64,000 nucleotides of DNA from NCBI RefSeq assembly GCF_039527675.1, contig NZ_BAAAKI010000013.1, forward strand, positions 62,001 to 126,000, in the 5' to 3' direction. Under the pieces are notes generated by a model. The model was not told the origin of the DNA and ran no database searches. It saw nothing but the letters and a program-made list of their open reading frames with translations. Shown here piece after piece: positions 62,716 through 64,000 of the stretch. Numbering within the stretch: position 1 is the stretch's first letter; the number at the start of each line of letters is the position of its first letter. Source of the stretch: Luteococcus sanguinis (GTDB taxonomy: Bacteria > Actinomycetota > Actinomycetes > Propionibacteriales > Propionibacteriaceae). A program made the translations under genes and the position numbers.

Positions 62716-63500
62716 CGCTGCTGCTGCACCGCCCCGCCGAGGTCACCCGAACCGACGCTGTCCGGCCGGCGCCAACCGTCTCCCTTCCGGCGGTGGTTTC
62801 GGCTACCGCCAAGGTGCTGGCGGCGCTGGCGTCCGTGGTGGCGGTCGTAGCGGTGCCTGCCCGCATGGTGTGGCCCTACCTGGTGGACCTGGCGATCGTG
62901 CTGGCCGTCCTCGCGGTTGCCCGGGTGCCGTGGCGACGCCTCCGGCGGGCCCTCCTCGTGGAGGCGCCGTTCGCGGCCTTCGCCGTGCTCGTCCCCTTCG
63001 TCGCCGCCGGACCGAGGGTGCACGTCGCGGGCATCGGCTTGTCGGTGCCCGGGTTGTGGAGCGCCTGGGGCCTGGTGGCTAAGGCGACGCTGGGTGCGCT
63101 GACTGCCCTGTGCGTGGCCGCCACCACCCGCGGACCGGACCTGTTGGACGCCCTGCACGACCTGCGCTTGCCGGCCCGTCTGGTGGAGATCGCCTCGTTC
63201 ATGGTCCGCTACCTCGACGTGGTGCGTGACCAGTGGCAGCGGATGGGCATCGCCCGCGCGTCCCGGGGTTTCACTGCCCGTCGTCCGCGGGACTGGGTGG
63301 TGATGGCGCAGTCGCTGGGCACCCTGTTCGTCGCCTGCTACGAGCGCGGTGAGCGGGTGCACGTCGCCATGCTGTCGCGCGGTTACACCGGTTCACTCCC
63401 CCGCATCGCGGCTCCCGAGCGACGGACGCGGTGGTGGCCGGTCGTGCTGCCCGCGGCGCTGGTGGTCGCCGTGACCGTCTGTGCCCGGTGGTGGGTGTGA
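62712..63500 (+). CDS. cbiQ: ECF transporter transmembrane (T) component CbiQ
   Basis: The T-component that couples the ATPase to CbiM, 262 aa. After several membrane segments it has the two Ala-Arg-Gly coupling motifs in MGIARASRGF and VAMLSRGYTGSLPRI. The start ATG overlaps the previous stop and its own stop lies in an 18-bp tandem duplication that also carries the cbiO start. Confidence 0.93.
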   Translation: MTLLLHRPAEVTRTDAVRPAPTVSLPAVVSATAKVLAALASVVAVVAVPARMVWPYLVDLAIVLAVLAVARVPWRRLRRALLVEAPFAAFAVLVPFVAAGPRVHVAGIGLSVPGLWSAWGLVAKATLGALTALCVAATTRGPDLLDALHDLRLPARLVEIASFMVRYLDVVRDQWQRMGIARASRGFTARRPRDWVVMAQSLGTLFVACYERGERVHVAMLSRGYTGSLPRIAAPERRTRWWPVVLPAALVVAVTVCARWWV

Positions 63501-63526
63501 GCGCAGTGGTGGGTGTGAGCGCAGTG
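63488..63526. repeat. 18-bp tandem duplication at the cbiQ/cbiO junction
   Basis: Two copies plus 3 bp of an 18-bp unit with GGGTGTGAGCGCAGTG. The first copy holds the cbiQ stop and the cbiO start (GTGA); the second repeats both signals in the cbiO frame as VSAV codons. Confidence 0.85.
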
Positions 63527-64000
63527 CCCGCACCGAGCCCGGCGATCGAACTCTCCCGGCTGACGCATCTCTACCCGGACGGGCACCAGGCCCTGTTCGG
63601 CGTCGACCTGATGATCGGCGCGGGTGAGCGGGTGGCGCTGCTGGGCCCGAACGGGGCTGGCAAGACGACCCTGGTGCTGCACCTGAACGGCATCCTGACC
63701 CCGGCCAGCGGAACGGTGCGCGTCGGCGGTCTGACCCCGACCGGACGTGACCTGCCCGAGGTGCGTCGCCGGGTGGGCATCGTCTTCCAGGACCCGGACG
63801 ACCAGCTGTTCATGCCCACCGTCCGGCAGGACGTGGCGTTCGGGCCGGCGAACTACGGCCTGTCCGGGGACGCGCTGGAGGCGCGGGTACTGGACGCGCT
63901 GACCGCGGTGGGAATGCAGGACTGCGCCGACCGGATGCCCCACCACCTGTCGCTGGGACAGCGACGACGGGTGGCGCTGGCCACCGTAATGGCCCTGGAA
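63497..64000 (+). CDS. cbiO: ECF transporter ATPase CbiO (3' end outside the window)
   Basis: ATPase of the nickel/cobalt ECF transporter; 168 codons are present before the right edge. It has IELSRLTHLYPDGHQALFGVDL, Walker A LLGPNGAGKTTLVLHLNG, the Q-loop VGIVFQDPDDQLFMPTVRQDVAFGPANYGL, and the signature LSLGQRRRVALATVMALE, which here reads Ser-Leu-Gly-Gln as in other CbiO proteins. GTG 63497 overlaps the cbiQ stop; GTGs at 63506, 63509 and 63515 are alternatives created by the duplication. Confidence 0.93.
   Translation, partial: MSAVVGVSAVPAPSPAIELSRLTHLYPDGHQALFGVDLMIGAGERVALLGPNGAGKTTLVLHLNGILTPASGTVRVGGLTPTGRDLPEVRRRVGIVFQDPDDQLFMPTVRQDVAFGPANYGLSGDALEARVLDALTAVGMQDCADRMPHHLSLGQRRRVALATVMALE

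Overview
The window is high-GC DNA from an actinobacterium. The gene orders aroE-aroC-aroK-aroB, alaS-ruvX-mltG, ruvC-ruvA-ruvB-secD-secF-apt-relA and hisD-hisC-hisB-hisH-priA are typical of that phylum. Many starts are GTG, ATGA/GTGA/TGATG stop-start overlaps are common, and at least ten genes have a TANNNT -10 hexamer 6-8 nt before the start codon, which predicts leaderless mRNAs. Propionibacteriales is a reasonable guess at order level, but that is inference; no rRNA or tRNA gene is present to place it.

Layout. 1-10 kb: efp (partial), a divergent pentapeptide-repeat gene, then a long leftward operon (DUF948, alaS, ruvX, mltG, aroE, aroC, aroK, aroB). 10-16.3 kb, rightward: a YihY membrane protein, an unusual zinc-ribbon SDR protein, a lipoprotein and a three-gene polar amino-acid ABC importer. 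16.4-23 kb: rarA (leftward), then an asparagine permease, asparaginase, an NCS1 permease, a DinB-like protein and a GNAT. 23-28.7 kb: a leftward two-component system followed by phosphatase, dienelactone hydrolase and DUF2200 genes, with a divergent FtsX-type ABC exporter. 28.7-43 kb: aspS, a degenerate APH-like kinase, an MBL hydrolase with hisS, a DUF349 protein, and relA-apt-secF-secD-ruvB-ruvA-ruvC with no yajC in its usual place. 43-53 kb: a TRIC-family channel gene, yebC, a double-GNAT protein, an acyl-CoA reductase/HAD fusion and the histidine operon. 53-58 kb: ybaK, a DUF2567 protein and dnaE. 58-64 kb: a DUF2231 membrane protein and a metal-handling locus.

The most distinctive part is 58.5-64 kb. 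A Fur-family regulator with a His-rich, repeat-built N-terminus lies between a Tat-exported PHP phosphoesterase, whose N-terminus carries ten histidines in 23 residues, and an energy-coupling-factor nickel/cobalt transporter (cbiM, PDGLE-type cbiN, cbiQ, cbiO). Two intergenic palindromes of the form TTGC-N9-GCAA, the pattern described for the Streptomyces nickel regulator Nur, sit before the regulator and before cbiM. This suggests a Nur-like regulon that takes in the PHP protein and a Cys/His-rich protein of unknown function.

A second theme is in-frame tandem repeats at gene ends (hisB start, ABC ATPase N-terminus, aspS C-terminus, the DUF948 tail, the fur start and the cbiQ/cbiO junction). 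A third is a set of clear inverted repeats, most of them between convergent genes, that look like bidirectional terminators. No rRNA, tRNA, CRISPR array, insertion sequence or prophage was seen.
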